A DNA stretch of 64,000 nt from Phycisphaerales bacterium (GCA_020427395.1 JAGQON010000013.1:33080-97079); one strand, 5' to 3'; counted from the stretch's first letter, positions 1 to 9,393 are shown. A program made the numbers and translations. Notes: a model not told the origin generated them from the sequence alone.

Positions 1-732
1 GTACATATCGATGATACGAGAGACAGTCTGCGAAGCGTTGACGGTGTGCAGCGTCGAGAGCACCAGGTGACCCGTTTCCGCTGCGCTGATCGCCAGCGAG
101 GTGGTCTCCAGGTCACGCATTTCGCCCACCAGGATGATGTCCGGGTCCTGACGCAACGCGTGCTTGAGGCCCGAGGAGAAACTGATCATGTCACGCCCGA
201 GCTCACGCTGCTCGATCAGACACTGGTCCGACTCGAACATGTACTCGACCGGGTCCTCAAGCGTGATGATGTGCTTGCGGTAACGCTGGTTCATCGCCTG
301 GATCATGGCCGCCAGCGTGGTCGACTTACCCGAGCCGGTATCACCCGTGACCAGCACGAGCCCGCGGGGCAGGTAGGTCAGGCGTGCGATGACCTCTGGC
401 AGCGCCAGGGCGCTCAGGGGCGGAACCTTGGTCTTGATCGCACGAAGCGCCAGGCCGACCACGCCCTTCTGCCGGTGAGCATTCACACGGTAACGGGCCA
501 GACCGGGGACCTCGTACGAGAAGTCCGCGTCCTTCTCGCGGGCGAAGATCTCCTGCGTCTCCTTCGACGACATCTTCTCGAACATGCTTGCAACGAGCTC
601 GGGCGACATGGGCTCCTCGCTCATCGGGGTCATCACCTGATGGACACGAAGCGACGCGGGCTCACCCGCGACGATGTGAATATCAGAGGCGTCTGATTCA
701 TGAGCGTGACGAAGAATGGCATCAAGATCCAC
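1..732 (-). CDS. pilT: Type IV pilus retraction ATPase PilT (C-terminal part beyond window)
   Basis: Hexameric ATPase that powers pilus retraction at the cytoplasmic base of type IV pili. The visible 244 codons begin with the PilT-type N-terminal domain (ASDIHIVAGEP near residue 16), then Walker A GDTGSGKS (about 128-135), the Asp box ITLEDPVEY (about 154), Walker B with DPDIILVGEMRD (about 194) and the His box LSTLHTVNA (about 228). The start is taken as GTG at 732, with GGGAG seven bases upstream and correct alignment to the PilT start. The gene runs off the left edge, so the C-terminal domain is not visible. rnhA lies upstream on the same strand across a 220-base gap in which I see no gene. 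PilT is preferred over PilB/GspE because it lacks their long N-terminal domain. Confidence 0.93.
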   Translation of the reverse strand, partial: MDLDAILRHAHESDASDIHIVAGEPASLRVHQVMTPMSEEPMSPELVASMFEKMSSKETQEIFAREKDADFSYEVPGLARYRVNAHRQKGVVGLALRAIKTKVPPLSALALPEVIARLTYLPRGLVLVTGDTGSGKSTTLAAMIQAMNQRYRKHIITLEDPVEYMFESDQCLIEQRELGRDMISFSSGLKHALRQDPDIILVGEMRDLETTSLAISAAETGHLVLSTLHTVNASQTVSRIIDMY

Positions 733-952
733 GGCTGTCTCCCGGGTGCGAACCAAGGGCGACGCGGGCAACCGGCTGCCCACATCCTCCCAGTTCATCG
801 ACGCTTCCGGGCAATGGATTGACGCCCGAGCCGTGTGAGTGTGCGAAATGCGTGCGGGTCGTGCGGGCTGCGCCCCGGCATCAAATCAACGCACCGACGA
901 CACCGCCCGCACAACCGGTACAGGCAGCGCACCCGGGTCCGATACGACTGAT

Positions 953-1438
953 TCAGCGTTTGGCGTAGCGATCGCGCTCGATCACCGCCAGCTCATCCAC
1001 CCGCTCGTTCTCGGGATGACCGGCGTGGCCCTTGACCCAGTGAAAATGGATCTGGTGCTCATCCTTGAGGGTGTCGAGCTGCTTCCACAGGTCGACATTC
1101 TTCACCGGCTGCTTGCTGGCCGTCCGCCAGCCCTTCTTTTTCCACCCCGGCATCCACTCGTTGAGCCCCTTGAGCACATACTGTGAGTCCGAATACAGCT
1201 CGACAACGCTGTGGCGTGTCAGGGCCGTCAGTCCTTCTATAACCGCCGTCAGTTCCATGCGGTTGTTCGTCGTCTCGTGCTCGCCCCCACTCCGCTCAAC
1301 GGCCTTGCCCGAGCTGGGGTGCCGCAGCAGGAACGCCCAGCCCCCAGGCCCGGGGTTGCCCGAGCAGGCGCCATCGGTGAACAGCTCGACGATGGGAGCT
1401 TTGGAGTCCTGAGAATTCGCGTCCTTGCGGGTCATCAT
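953..1438 (-). CDS. rnhA: Ribonuclease HI
   Basis: Cytoplasmic endonuclease that cuts the RNA strand of RNA-DNA hybrids (R-loops, Okazaki primers). The 161-residue protein has the complete catalytic set: D22 in [15 protein letters not shown]62 in RMELTAV, D84 in YSDSQYV and D148 in ENERVDELA, plus the flexible-loop His at about 138 ([10 protein letters not shown]). Length is normal for bacterial RNase HI with the basic protrusion ([12 protein letters not shown]). Two consecutive ATG codons sit at the start. The gene is divergent from purL, whose start is about 57 bases away, so the two probably share a promoter region. Confidence 0.95.
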   Translation of the reverse strand: MMTRKDANSQDSKAPIVELFTDGACSGNPGPGGWAFLLRHPSSGKAVERSGGEHETTNNRMELTAVIEGLTALTRHSVVELYSDSQYVLKGLNEWMPGWKKKGWRTASKQPVKNVDLWKQLDTLKDEHQIHFHWVKGHAGHPENERVDELAVIERDRYAKR

Positions 1439-1495
1439 CGGGCATCATACCCCGCGCAGCGCGACCCCATGCGCCGCTGGGTCTACGATCTCCCC

Positions 1496-4400
1496 ATGAG
1501 CACGCCCGCTACCGCCGCCGACGCCGCCCGCTCCATTTCCAGCACCCAAAGCCCGCGCGTCCACCGCGTCGAGATCCACCCGACGGCCCACGCCGGCGAC
1601 CCCCGCGCCGACACACTGCTCAGCCGCGCCGCGTCGCTCGGCTTCGGGCTCGAAGGCGCTCATTCCAGCCGCATCTATCTCATTGAGGCGGACCTCAGCG
1701 ACGCCCAGCTCGACCTGATCGTCTCCCAGTTGCTCTGCAACCCTGTTGTCGAGCACGCCGAGATCGGTGCCAGCGAACCACGGGGCTCGATCGTTGAGAT
1801 CCACCCGCTCCCGGGCGTCATGGACCCGCCCGCCCAGTCCGTCGCCGACGCCATCCAGTCGCTCACTGGCGTGCGGGCCGTGGTCTCCACCGGCTACCGC
1901 TACGACCTCATCGGTGTCAGCGATGCCCAGGCCCAGAACATGGCCGCCCGCCTGCTGGCCAACCCCGTCGTTGCGGGAGTCCACGCACTCCCCTTTCACC
2001 CCGAGCAACTCCCCAAGGGCCACAGCCACGAGTTCAAGCTCACCCATGTGAACATCCGCGACCTCGACGACGCCGGGCTCGAGAAGCTCTCGCGTGAGGG
2101 ACACCTCTTCCTCTCGCTCGAAGAGATGCAGGCTATTCAGAACGAGTATCGGACCCTCAACCGCGAGCCAACCGACATCGAGCTCGAAACCCTCGCCCAG
2201 ACCTGGTCCGAGCACTGCGTCCACAAAACCCTCAAGGCCACCATCAACTACACCGGCCCGGCTATAGAAGGTATCGACTTCGCCTCACGCCCCCACCACG
2301 AGGTCAACGCCGACGGTAGCGTGACCATCAACAACCTGCTCAAGGCCACCGTCGCCGCCGCCACCTTCGAGCTGATCGACGAGGGCATCGACTGGACACA
2401 GTCCGTGTTCGTCGACAACGCCGGCATCATCAAGTTTGATGACAAGCACTCCGTCTGCATCAAGGTCGAGACCCACAACCACCCCTCCGCCCTCGAGCCC
2501 TACGGCGGTGCCGCCACCGGAATCGGCGGCTGCATCCGCGACATCATCGGCACCGGGCTCGCCGCCAAGCCCATCGCCTCCACCGATGTCTTCTGCGTCG
2601 CCCACCCGGATACCAGAGACCGAGTGTTCGTACCCGAAACGGGAGATCTGAAACCCTCAGGCGATTGTGTCTTGAGTATTGTCGATCTACTTCATGGCGA
2701 TAAGGTGTACACAGCACGATACGGCGAGCGTGCCTCAAACGGCTGGCGTGAGCTCCTTGTGTACCGCGGCCTCCGCGCTGAAGATGGTCACAAAGAGTTC
2801 GAGGAGAATCCGCTTCCAGCCGAGGAGTGGTATCCCAAGCACCTCCAGCGTGTGAAAGAACGCGAACGTACACAGCCTGATGGCGGTTGGGGATTTGAGC
2901 ACCGATACGAAAAAGGAATCCCCGCCGGCTGCCTCCCACCACGCCAGATTCTGACCCAGGTCGTCGCCGGCGTGCGCGACTACGGCAACCGCATGGGCAT
3001 CCCCACTATCAACGGGGCCGTCTCATTCGACCAGCGCTACATCGGCAACCCGCTCGTCTACTGCGGCTGCATTGGCATCATGCCCAGCAACCTGATCTCC
3101 GGCTCCGCCAAGCCAGGCGACCGAATCATTGCCCTTGGCGGACGCACCGGGCGAGATGGCATCCACGGCGCGACCTTCAGCTCCGCCGAGCTCACCGACA
3201 CCCACGCCGACGAGTTCTCCCACGCCGTGCAGATCGGCAACGCGATTGAAGAAAAACGAACCCTCGACGCCATCCTGCGTGCTCGCGACGCTGTGGGCGG
3301 CCCGCTCTTCAGCGCCATTACCGACTGCGGCGCCGGTGGCTTCAGTTCCGCCGTAGGCGAGATGGGCGAAAAGATCGGCGCCTTCGTCGAGCTCGACAAG
3401 GCCCCGCTCAAGTACGCCGGGCTCAGCTACACCGAGATCTGGATCTCCGAGGCCCAGGAACGCATCGTCATCGCCGTCCCCGAGAAGAACCTCCCTGCGC
3501 TGCAGCAGATCTGCGACGAGGAGCATGTCGAACTCGCCAACCTCGGCTACTTCGGCACCGACGGCGCCCAGCTCATCCTCAACTACAACAACCACGAAGT
3601 CGGACGCCTGCCGATGCACTTCATGCACGACGGCATCCCCATGTCGACCCGCACAGCCGTCTGGCAGCCCAAGGCCACTCAACCCACGACACCCACAGGC
3701 ACAGCAACATCCGCCAACGAACAGGTCCTCGCGCTGCTGGCCCACCCCAACATCGCCTCCAAGCATTGGATCGTCCGCCAGTACGACCATCAGGTGCAGG
3801 GCAACACGGTCATCAAGCCGCTCAACGGCCCACGCGGTATCGGCCCCTCCGACGCCTCCGTCATCGAACCAGTCCCGGGCACGGGCCAGGGCCTCGCGGT
3901 CGCCTGCGGCTTGGCCACCGGGCTCAGCGACGATCCATACGCCATGACCTTGGCGGCGATCGACGAGTGCGTCCGTAACCTTGTCTGCACCGGCACCGAC
4001 CCCGACCGCATCGCCATCCTCGACAACTTCTGCTGGCCCAGCTGCAAGAAGCCGGAGAACCTCGGCTCGCTCGTCCGGGCCGCCCACGCCTGCTACGACG
4101 GCGCCAAGGCCTACAGGACCCCCTTCGTCTCCGGCAAGGACTCGCTCAACAACCAGTTCACCACCGAGTCGGGCGAGACGATCGAGATCCCCCCCACCCT
4201 GCTCATCACCGGCATGGGCATCGTCCACGACCTCGACACCTGCATCACCTCCGATGCAAAGTCACCGGGCAACACGCTCGTCCTTGTTGGGCAGCCTCAG
4301 AGCAAGCTCTCGGGCTCGCACGCCCACCAGCTCGGCTTCGTCCAGAGCAACGGCATGCCCAGCGTCGACCTTCACGCTGGACCCGCGATCGCCCGCGCTG

Positions 4401-4741
4401 TGTATGGGCTCATCCAGCAGGGCCTCGTCCGCAGCGCCCACGATGTTTCCGACGGCGGCGTCGCCTGTGCCATCGCAGAGATGCTTATCGCCGCCTCAAC
4501 CGCGGACGCGCCCATCGGATTCAGCGCCGACCCCTCACTCGACTGGTCGATCGCCTTTGATGAATCACCATCGTGCTATGTGCTTGAAGTCGAAGAGATC
4601 GACGCCATCCGCGCTGCGCTCGGCGACATGCCGCTGCGCACCCTGGGCACGCTCAACGACACCGGACGCATGCACTGGGACCAGCTGCACGCGGGCGTGG
4701 ACGAGCTCACCGACGCGTGGCGTTCGCCGCTCGACTGGTAA
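1496..4741 (+). CDS. purL: Phosphoribosylformylglycinamidine synthase PurL with N-terminal PurS-like repeats and an internal insert
   Basis: Converts FGAR to FGAM with ATP and glutamine-derived ammonia in de novo purine synthesis. The start chosen is ATG 1496 (MSTPATAADA); an upstream open frame has no family similarity. Residues about 20-190 contain two PurS-like units (VHRVEIHP and SIVEIHP open each). The AIR-synthase-type core follows, with LAQTWSEHC, KVETHNHPSALEPYGGAATG, GDYGN-like VRDYGNRMGIPT and a second core half ending in SAHDVSDGGVACA. No glutaminase domain is present, so a separate PurQ must exist elsewhere. Residues about 373-474 form an extra segment of about 100 residues between VAHPD and IPAGCLPPRQIL with lower GC and different codon use than its surroundings (see findings). 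The frame is intact throughout. 1081 residues, longer than usual stand-alone PurL. Confidence 0.93.
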   Translation: MSTPATAADAARSISSTQSPRVHRVEIHPTAHAGDPRADTLLSRAASLGFGLEGAHSSRIYLIEADLSDAQLDLIVSQLLCNPVVEHAEIGASEPRGSIVEIHPLPGVMDPPAQSVADAIQSLTGVRAVVSTGYRYDLIGVSDAQAQNMAARLLANPVVAGVHALPFHPEQLPKGHSHEFKLTHVNIRDLDDAGLEKLSREGHLFLSLEEMQAIQNEYRTLNREPTDIELETLAQTWSEHCVHKTLKATINYTGPAIEGIDFASRPHHEVNADGSVTINNLLKATVAAATFELIDEGIDWTQSVFVDNAGIIKFDDKHSVCIKVETHNHPSALEPYGGAATGIGGCIRDIIGTGLAAKPIASTDVFCVAHPDTRDRVFVPETGDLKPSGDCVLSIVDLLHGDKVYTARYGERASNGWRELLVYRGLRAEDGHKEFEENPLPAEEWYPKHLQRVKERERTQPDGGWGFEHRYEKGIPAGCLPPRQILTQVVAGVRDYGNRMGIPTINGAVSFDQRYIGNPLVYCGCIGIMPSNLISGSAKPGDRIIALGGRTGRDGIHGATFSSAELTDTHADEFSHAVQIGNAIEEKRTLDAILRARDAVGGPLFSAITDCGAGGFSSAVGEMGEKIGAFVELDKAPLKYAGLSYTEIWISEAQERIVIAVPEKNLPALQQICDEEHVELANLGYFGTDGAQLILNYNNHEVGRLPMHFMHDGIPMSTRTAVWQPKATQPTTPTGTATSANEQVLALLAHPNIASKHWIVRQYDHQVQGNTVIKPLNGPRGIGPSDASVIEPVPGTGQGLAVACGLATGLSDDPYAMTLAAIDECVRNLVCTGTDPDRIAILDNFCWPSCKKPENLGSLVRAAHACYDGAKAYRTPFVSGKDSLNNQFTTESGETIEIPPTLLITGMGIVHDLDTCITSDAKSPGNTLVLVGQPQSKLSGSHAHQLGFVQSNGMPSVDLHAGPAIARAVYGLIQQGLVRSAHDVSDGGVACAIAEMLIAASTADAPIGFSADPSLDWSIAFDESPSCYVLEVEEIDAIRAALGDMPLRTLGTLNDTGRMHWDQLHAGVDELTDAWRSPLDW

Positions 4742-4767
4742 GCAAAGTTGGAATCAGAGATCGCGGA

Positions 4768-6708
4768 TCAGGCCGCGCAGCTGCTGTTGCCGATGACCTC
4801 GTTGAGCCAGCGGTTGATGTCCGAGCAGAACTGATCCTTGTGGATGAACTGCGACGCGCCGCGCCGGAAGGACTCATCCTTCATGTGCGAATCGTTCGTG
4901 CCTGTGAGCATGAAGAAAGGCACCTCGCGTGTGTCCTCGCTGCACTTGGCGACACGAAGCACCTCGTGCCCGTTGCATCCCGGCAGGTTGAAATCACACA
5001 GGATCAGGCACGGATGCCGATCGCCCTTGAGCTCGCCCGCTTCGATAATCGAGCAGGCGCGAGTGCCTGTCTTCACCCACTCGACCTCGACTTTGCCGCG
5101 TCGCTTGAGCAGCGAGATCACAAGCGTCGCCGCGAGCGCGTCGTCCTCGACAAGCAGGATGCGGGGGCCCTTGGTCCCAACCGTCCCGGTGCCTTTATTA
5201 ACCTGAACAGACTTCACATCGCCCTGATTGAGCGTGAGCTGACTGAACCGTCCGAAGACTTTGACATTGTTGCGGCCGTCCGATTTGGCTGCGTACACAC
5301 ACTCGTCGGCCTCGTGCACTACCTGCTCGCCGCTCGACAGCCGCGAATCGCTCGCTGCATCTGTGCTGGACACGCCGATGCTCGCCGTCACATGCAGCGA
5401 ATCCGGTGCGCCATCGACCCCGCTGAGATCAAAGTCCTTGCTATCGAAAGAAGCGCGGATGCGTTCTGCGATCTCGCCGCAGGCACTCAGGTCAAGGCCC
5501 TCGACAATGACCGCGAACTCCTCGCCGCCATAGCGGAAAACGACGCCCCGGTCACCCACCGCATCACTGGCTCGCTTGGCGATCTCGATGAGCACCGCAT
5601 CGCCCGCGGCGTGCCCGTAGGTATCGTTTACACCCTTGAAGCGGTCCGCGTCGAAGAAGATGATCCCGAACGGGACCTTGTCACTCACATATGAGCCGTA
5701 CACCCGCTTGAGCTCGGCGTTGAACCGCTTGCGATTCGCGATCTGCGTCAGACCATCAACCATCGCCTCACGCGCCAGCTCATCGGCCTCGCGCTGCATG
5801 CTCAGCTGGTGCTCGAGCCCCTTCTCCTGCGCCTTGGCCATCAGCTCGTCGGTGCCGGGCATCTCGCCGATATCCTGTGAGAAGAACTTGGCGAGCATCT
5901 TGGCCGTATCGCGTACCTCGTCGAGGAGCGGGCAGACCTTGTCGTTGCTGAGCCTGAACCACTGGTTCGCAAGCCGTTCCAGTGTCCTGATCGCCGAGCT
6001 AGGCGCCTCAGGATCGAGGCAGTCACAGATGCGTGAGCCTATCGCGACAAGGCGGACCAGCTGCTTGTTCTCTGTATTGCACTCTTCCGGTATATGGTGA
6101 TACTCGATGGATTCGCGGATCTCGGGTGGCAGCTTCCACATCCGGGCCAGCTCAGTGCCAACCGTCGCGTGATCGAAGCCGAACACATCGCGTTCCTGCT
6201 TGCACAGACTCCGGTGCGGCACGCCGGCAATCGCCCCGCCATAATCGCTCTTGAGCGACATAAACATCGCGAGCATGCCAAGGTCTTGGAACAGCGACGC
6301 GGTAAACGCTTCCTCGGGATCAAAGCCGCCCATCGTCTTGGCCACGAGGCGAGCACCCGTCGCGCCGATCAGAGCACGCCGCCAGTGCTGCTCGAGATCA
6401 AACCCATCAGAGATCTGCGAGGTCGTATCCACAAGGCAGAAGCCGAGAACCAGAGACTTGACCGTGTTCAGACCCAGGTAGCCCATGGCGCGATCGATCG
6501 AGCTGCACGGGCTCGACAACCCATAAAAACTCGAGTTAACCGTTTTGAGTACCTTGGCCGCCAGCGCCTGGTCCTGCTGCACCTCACGCGCGATATCGCT
6601 CATGGAGACATCAGGGTCGCTCGTGAGCTCAAGGATCCGCACTGCGATGGCTGGTAGCGACGGTAGATTTGGGCAGTTGAGTATCTTTTCAAGACTCGCC
6701 TGTGACAT
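4768..6708 (-). CDS. HDOD - GGDEF diguanylate cyclase - receiver domain protein
   Basis: Probable cytoplasmic signalling protein of 646 residues. It starts with an HDOD domain (about 8-210; NLPSLPAIAVRILEL and VNSSFYGL are typical). A GGDEF domain (about 300-465) follows with signature GGEEF near residue 391, so cyclic-di-GMP synthesis is plausible. The residues where an inhibitory RxxD site would lie read GDRG, so product inhibition through that site is unlikely. A C-terminal receiver domain (about 490-640) has acceptor Asp near 571 (LILCDFNLPG), then LTGT and the Lys of FIHKDQ. A C-terminal receiver is unusual; most response regulators carry it first. Start ATG 6708 has GGGAG eight bases upstream. 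It lies downstream of the sigma-54 regulator on the same strand, 212 bases away. Confidence 0.9.
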   Translation of the reverse strand: MSQASLEKILNCPNLPSLPAIAVRILELTSDPDVSMSDIAREVQQDQALAAKVLKTVNSSFYGLSSPCSSIDRAMGYLGLNTVKSLVLGFCLVDTTSQISDGFDLEQHWRRALIGATGARLVAKTMGGFDPEEAFTASLFQDLGMLAMFMSLKSDYGGAIAGVPHRSLCKQERDVFGFDHATVGTELARMWKLPPEIRESIEYHHIPEECNTENKQLVRLVAIGSRICDCLDPEAPSSAIRTLERLANQWFRLSNDKVCPLLDEVRDTAKMLAKFFSQDIGEMPGTDELMAKAQEKGLEHQLSMQREADELAREAMVDGLTQIANRKRFNAELKRVYGSYVSDKVPFGIIFFDADRFKGVNDTYGHAAGDAVLIEIAKRASDAVGDRGVVFRYGGEEFAVIVEGLDLSACGEIAERIRASFDSKDFDLSGVDGAPDSLHVTASIGVSSTDAASDSRLSSGEQVVHEADECVYAAKSDGRNNVKVFGRFSQLTLNQGDVKSVQVNKGTGTVGTKGPRILLVEDDALAATLVISLLKRRGKVEVEWVKTGTRACSIIEAGELKGDRHPCLILCDFNLPGCNGHEVLRVAKCSEDTREVPFFMLTGTNDSHMKDESFRRGASQFIHKDQFCSDINRWLNEVIGNSSCAA

Positions 6709-6920
6709 ATAGCTCTCCCGGCTGCGTAGGCGCAACCTCAGGATCCCCCCTCGAGAATCCAGTACCTTGATCTCCTGATTCGAGATCGGGTACATCGCCA
6801 CACACGTCCAGTTCAGGGGGCATCTTCCCCCCAATTTTGTGCAGGTTCTGCCAGCAAGCACAGCACAACTTCAGCGCCGAGTCAGTATCAAAACTCCCAG
6901 AGACCGATAACGCCTCACGC

Positions 6921-8381
6921 TCAGCGGAGCCCGTACTCTTTGAGCTTGCGATAGAGCGTCCGCTCGCCGATCCCCAGCAGTTTGGCCGTCTGCTCTCGGT
7001 TGCCCCCGGTGAGCTTGAGCGTCTCACGGATCGCCTGCTTCTCCAGCTGCTCCAGGCTTGTGCCCGCCAGCGTACCCGCTTGCGTCGTCGACGCCTCCGA
7101 TTGCCCGTCCGCATCGCCGCTGATGATCTCCGCGGGGATGTGCTCCGTGCCGATCCGCACCGCACCGGAGCCGTCTTCGTGATCGCCGATCGCCATCACG
7201 ACCATGTTCTCGACCACATTGATGAGCTGGCGCACATTGCCCGGCCACGCGTACCCCGTCAGACGCATCAACGCCGCATCGCTGATCTCCGGAGAGGGCT
7301 GCCCAGCCAGCAGCTCGCCCCCGAACTTGGCGATCGCATGACGCACAATCCGCGGGATATCCTCGCGCCGCTCGCGAAGTGGCGGCAGGTGGACATGGGC
7401 ACCGTTGATCCGGAAAAACAGGTCCTGACGGAAGGAGCCGTCCGCGGTCATGCTGCCAAAGTCCCGGTTGGTCGCGCTGACGAAGCGCACATCGACATGC
7501 TTGGTCTCGTTGGCACCCAGTCGCACCACCTCGCCGCTCTCGAGCACGCGTAGCAGCTTGGCTTGCATCGCCAGCGGCATGTCGCCGATCTCATCGAGGA
7601 ATACCGTCCCACCGTCCGCGTATTCGAACACGCCATCACGGTCTTTCTCGGCCCCGGTGAACGCGCCCTTCACATGCCCGAACAGCTGGTCCTCGAGCAG
7701 ACTCTCCGCCTGACCGGCGCAGTTCATCGTCACAAATCGCTTAGCACTCCTCGGCGAGTTGTTATGCACGGCCTGCGCGATCAGCTCCTTGCCAGTCCCG
7801 CTCTCGCCCGTGATCAGCACCGGGATCTTCGAGTTCGCGACCGTCTTCACCGTTTTGAGGATCCTGCGCATCGCCTCGCTGCCCGCGACGATCCCCTCGA
7901 ACCCGTCGTGCTGCACCAGATCACGCAGCTCGCCCGACTCGCTCCGCAGCACCGCCTGGTCCGCGGCCCGGTTGACGGCCGAGCGGAACACCACAAGATC
8001 GAGCGGTTTCTCCACAAAGTCGAACGCCCCGTGCTTGAACGCATCGCGAGCAGTCGGCACATCGCCGTGCGCCGTGACCATGATCGTCTCGGCATCGGGC
8101 TGCAGTTCTCCCGCCAAGGCAAGCACCCGCATCCCAGCGTTACTCCCATCGGCGTTGACGCCCTCCCTGCCAGCGCTCTCGGGCATCCGCAGGTCCGTCA
8201 CGATGACATCGAACGACCCATGCCGCAGTTCGTTCGCCGCGTCCTCGATCCCATGCACGATCGTGCAGATATGCCCCGGGCGACGCAAGGCCTCAGCCAT
8301 CACATCCGCGTGCTCGGGCTCGTCCTCGACAATCAGGACCTGGGCGACGACCTGTTCCGATGCCTTCGTATCGCTCATCAA
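6921..8381 (-). CDS. NtrC-family sigma-54-dependent response regulator
   Basis: Transcription activator of 486 residues. The N-terminal receiver has D63 ([11 protein letters not shown]) and K125 (VEKPLD), with an unusual Gly/Asn-rich insertion of about 15 residues just after the acceptor loop. The AAA+ domain has Walker A GESGTGKE (191-198), the sigma-54-contacting GAFTGA loop (238-243) and Walker [11 protein letters not shown] (about 259). A Fis-type helix-turn-helix closes the protein ([22 protein letters not shown]). It should activate sigma-54 promoters once phosphorylated; no partner kinase is visible. A sigma-54-like promoter occurs at 23849-23865 but no link is shown. Two ATG codons stand at the start, and either could be used. 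Confidence 0.95.
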   Translation of the reverse strand: MMSDTKASEQVVAQVLIVEDEPEHADVMAEALRRPGHICTIVHGIEDAANELRHGSFDVIVTDLRMPESAGREGVNADGSNAGMRVLALAGELQPDAETIMVTAHGDVPTARDAFKHGAFDFVEKPLDLVVFRSAVNRAADQAVLRSESGELRDLVQHDGFEGIVAGSEAMRRILKTVKTVANSKIPVLITGESGTGKELIAQAVHNNSPRSAKRFVTMNCAGQAESLLEDQLFGHVKGAFTGAEKDRDGVFEYADGGTVFLDEIGDMPLAMQAKLLRVLESGEVVRLGANETKHVDVRFVSATNRDFGSMTADGSFRQDLFFRINGAHVHLPPLRERREDIPRIVRHAIAKFGGELLAGQPSPEISDAALMRLTGYAWPGNVRQLINVVENMVVMAIGDHEDGSGAVRIGTEHIPAEIISGDADGQSEASTTQAGTLAGTSLEQLEKQAIRETLKLTGGNREQTAKLLGIGERTLYRKLKEYGLR

Positions 8382-8403
8382 TCGATTCTATGCCCGCTTT
8401 GCA

Positions 8404-8493
8404 GGGTGCCACTACTCGCGGCTTGCCGCGCAGTAGTGTCTTCTGAATCACCCAAGAGCACTACTGCGCCCAAGACGGCGAGTAGTGGCACCC
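8404..8493. repeat. Paired palindromic element (REP/MITE-like) between ruvC and the response regulator
   Basis: The element is bounded by perfect 15-base inverted ends: GGGTGCCACTACTCG at 8404-8418 and its complement at 8479-8493. Inside are two hairpins, each with a CACTACT/AGTAGTG stem: one at 8410-8438 with inner stem GCGGC-TT-GCCGC, and one at 8459-8487 with inner stem CGCC-CAAGAC-GGCG. A 20-base spacer (8439-8458) separates them. It fills the gap between two minus-strand genes and has no following T run, so a simple terminator is less likely. The architecture matches paired REP-type elements mobilised by RAYT-like transposases. I saw no second copy in this window. Confidence 0.75.
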
Positions 8494-8503
8494 GGAACCC
8501 AAC

Positions 8504-9007
8504 TCACCGCGTCATGGACTCAACCCGAAACCGCCGCAGCGCGCATGCCGCGATCGCCAAGGCATCCGCGAGATCCGCCGGTTGAGGCAGCTCAGGCAGA
8601 TTGAACATCTCCTGCACGCTCAGCTGCATCTGCTCCTTGGTCGCCCGCCCCGAGCCCGTGGCCGCCTTCTTCACCTCTGCGGGCTTGAGCTCGCATACCT
8701 CGACCCCGGCCCGGCGCGCCACCAGCAGGATCACCCCGCGAGCGTGCGCCATCTTCACGACCGTCCCCGGGTGGTCCTTGTGCGCGAACATCCCCTCGAT
8801 CGCGATCAGATCGGGCTTGACCCGCTCAACCAACTGTTGCACATCCGACTCCAGCTCGACAAGACGATCCCCGATCGACTCCACCGGTTCGCCCCGCTTC
8901 GTGAGACGGAAGACCCCCGCCTCGATAATCCCCGGACGAATGATGTCGCCCGCCACACAGCCGTAGCCGGTGATCGAGAGACCGGGATCGAAGCCGAGGA
9001 CTCGCAT
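8504..9007 (-). CDS. ruvC: Holliday junction endodeoxyribonuclease RuvC
   Basis: Resolves Holliday junctions in recombination, acting with RuvAB. The 167-residue protein has the RNase H-like fold with the four acidic catalytic residues D7 (LGFDPGLSITGYG), E71 (AIEGMF), D145 and D148 (PADLADALAIA). Start ATG 9007 follows the family (MRVLGFDPG); a longer upstream open frame is not conserved in kind. No ruvA or ruvB is adjacent. It is followed by the palindromic element at 8404-8493. Confidence 0.95.
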   Translation of the reverse strand: MRVLGFDPGLSITGYGCVAGDIIRPGIIEAGVFRLTKRGEPVESIGDRLVELESDVQQLVERVKPDLIAIEGMFAHKDHPGTVVKMAHARGVILLVARRAGVEVCELKPAEVKKAATGSGRATKEQMQLSVQEMFNLPELPQPADLADALAIAACALRRFRVESMTR

Positions 9008-9024
9008 GGGTTCAGTGTACCGGG

Positions 9025-9393
9025 TCAGAGGAACCGACGCCGAAATCGCTGGGCGCTTGGGTGTCGCATTAGAATGGGAAAGAAGACATACCTCCCCAGC
9101 AGCACCCATGCCGATGCGATAAAGATCAGCCAAGTCCAAATCGTCGCCTGGCCATCAATAATCATGAACAACGAGATGGGAGCCGCGAAAATGCTTGCGA
9201 CGATAATCAATGCTCCGACGATCTCCAGCAGTTCAATCAAAATGAACAGAGGCATCAATGGGAGCATGAGCACCCAAATCACCATGATCAGGATCGGGAA
9301 CCCAACCGTCGCATCTTTGACCGTTACTCGATGAATATGTTCCGGCTCTGTATCGAACCCCTTGGCGAACTGCCGCACGAGCCACCGGATCAT
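9025..9393 (-). CDS. Small membrane protein of unknown function
   Basis: A 122-residue protein not recognised as any named family. The first 30 residues look cytoplasmic (IRWLVRQFAKGFDTEPEH). Two to four hydrophobic segments follow (FPILIMVIWVLMLPLMPLFI, ELLEIVGALIIVASIFAAPI, IWTWLIFIASAWVLLG), with a basic C-terminus (RRRF) that should stay inside. Its ATG (9391-9393) overlaps the TGA of riboflavin synthase (9390-9392), so translation is probably coupled to ribE. It ends 17 bases before ruvC's start and may form an operon ribE - this gene - ruvC. The role cannot be inferred. Confidence 0.75.
   Translation of the reverse strand: MIRWLVRQFAKGFDTEPEHIHRVTVKDATVGFPILIMVIWVLMLPLMPLFILIELLEIVGALIIVASIFAAPISLFMIIDGQATIWTWLIFIASAWVLLGRYVFFPILMRHPSAQRFRRRFL

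Noticed and set aside
2612..2917. The purL insert considered as an intein or intron
   Set aside because: It lacks a Cys/Ser first residue, a terminal His-Asn and inner splicing blocks, and the frame continues through it, so an intron would not be needed.
8404..8493. The paired palindrome considered as a plain ruvC terminator
   Set aside because: There is no T run on either side, and the structure is two hairpins with perfect outer ends, more typical of a repeat element. Partial terminator activity is not excluded.
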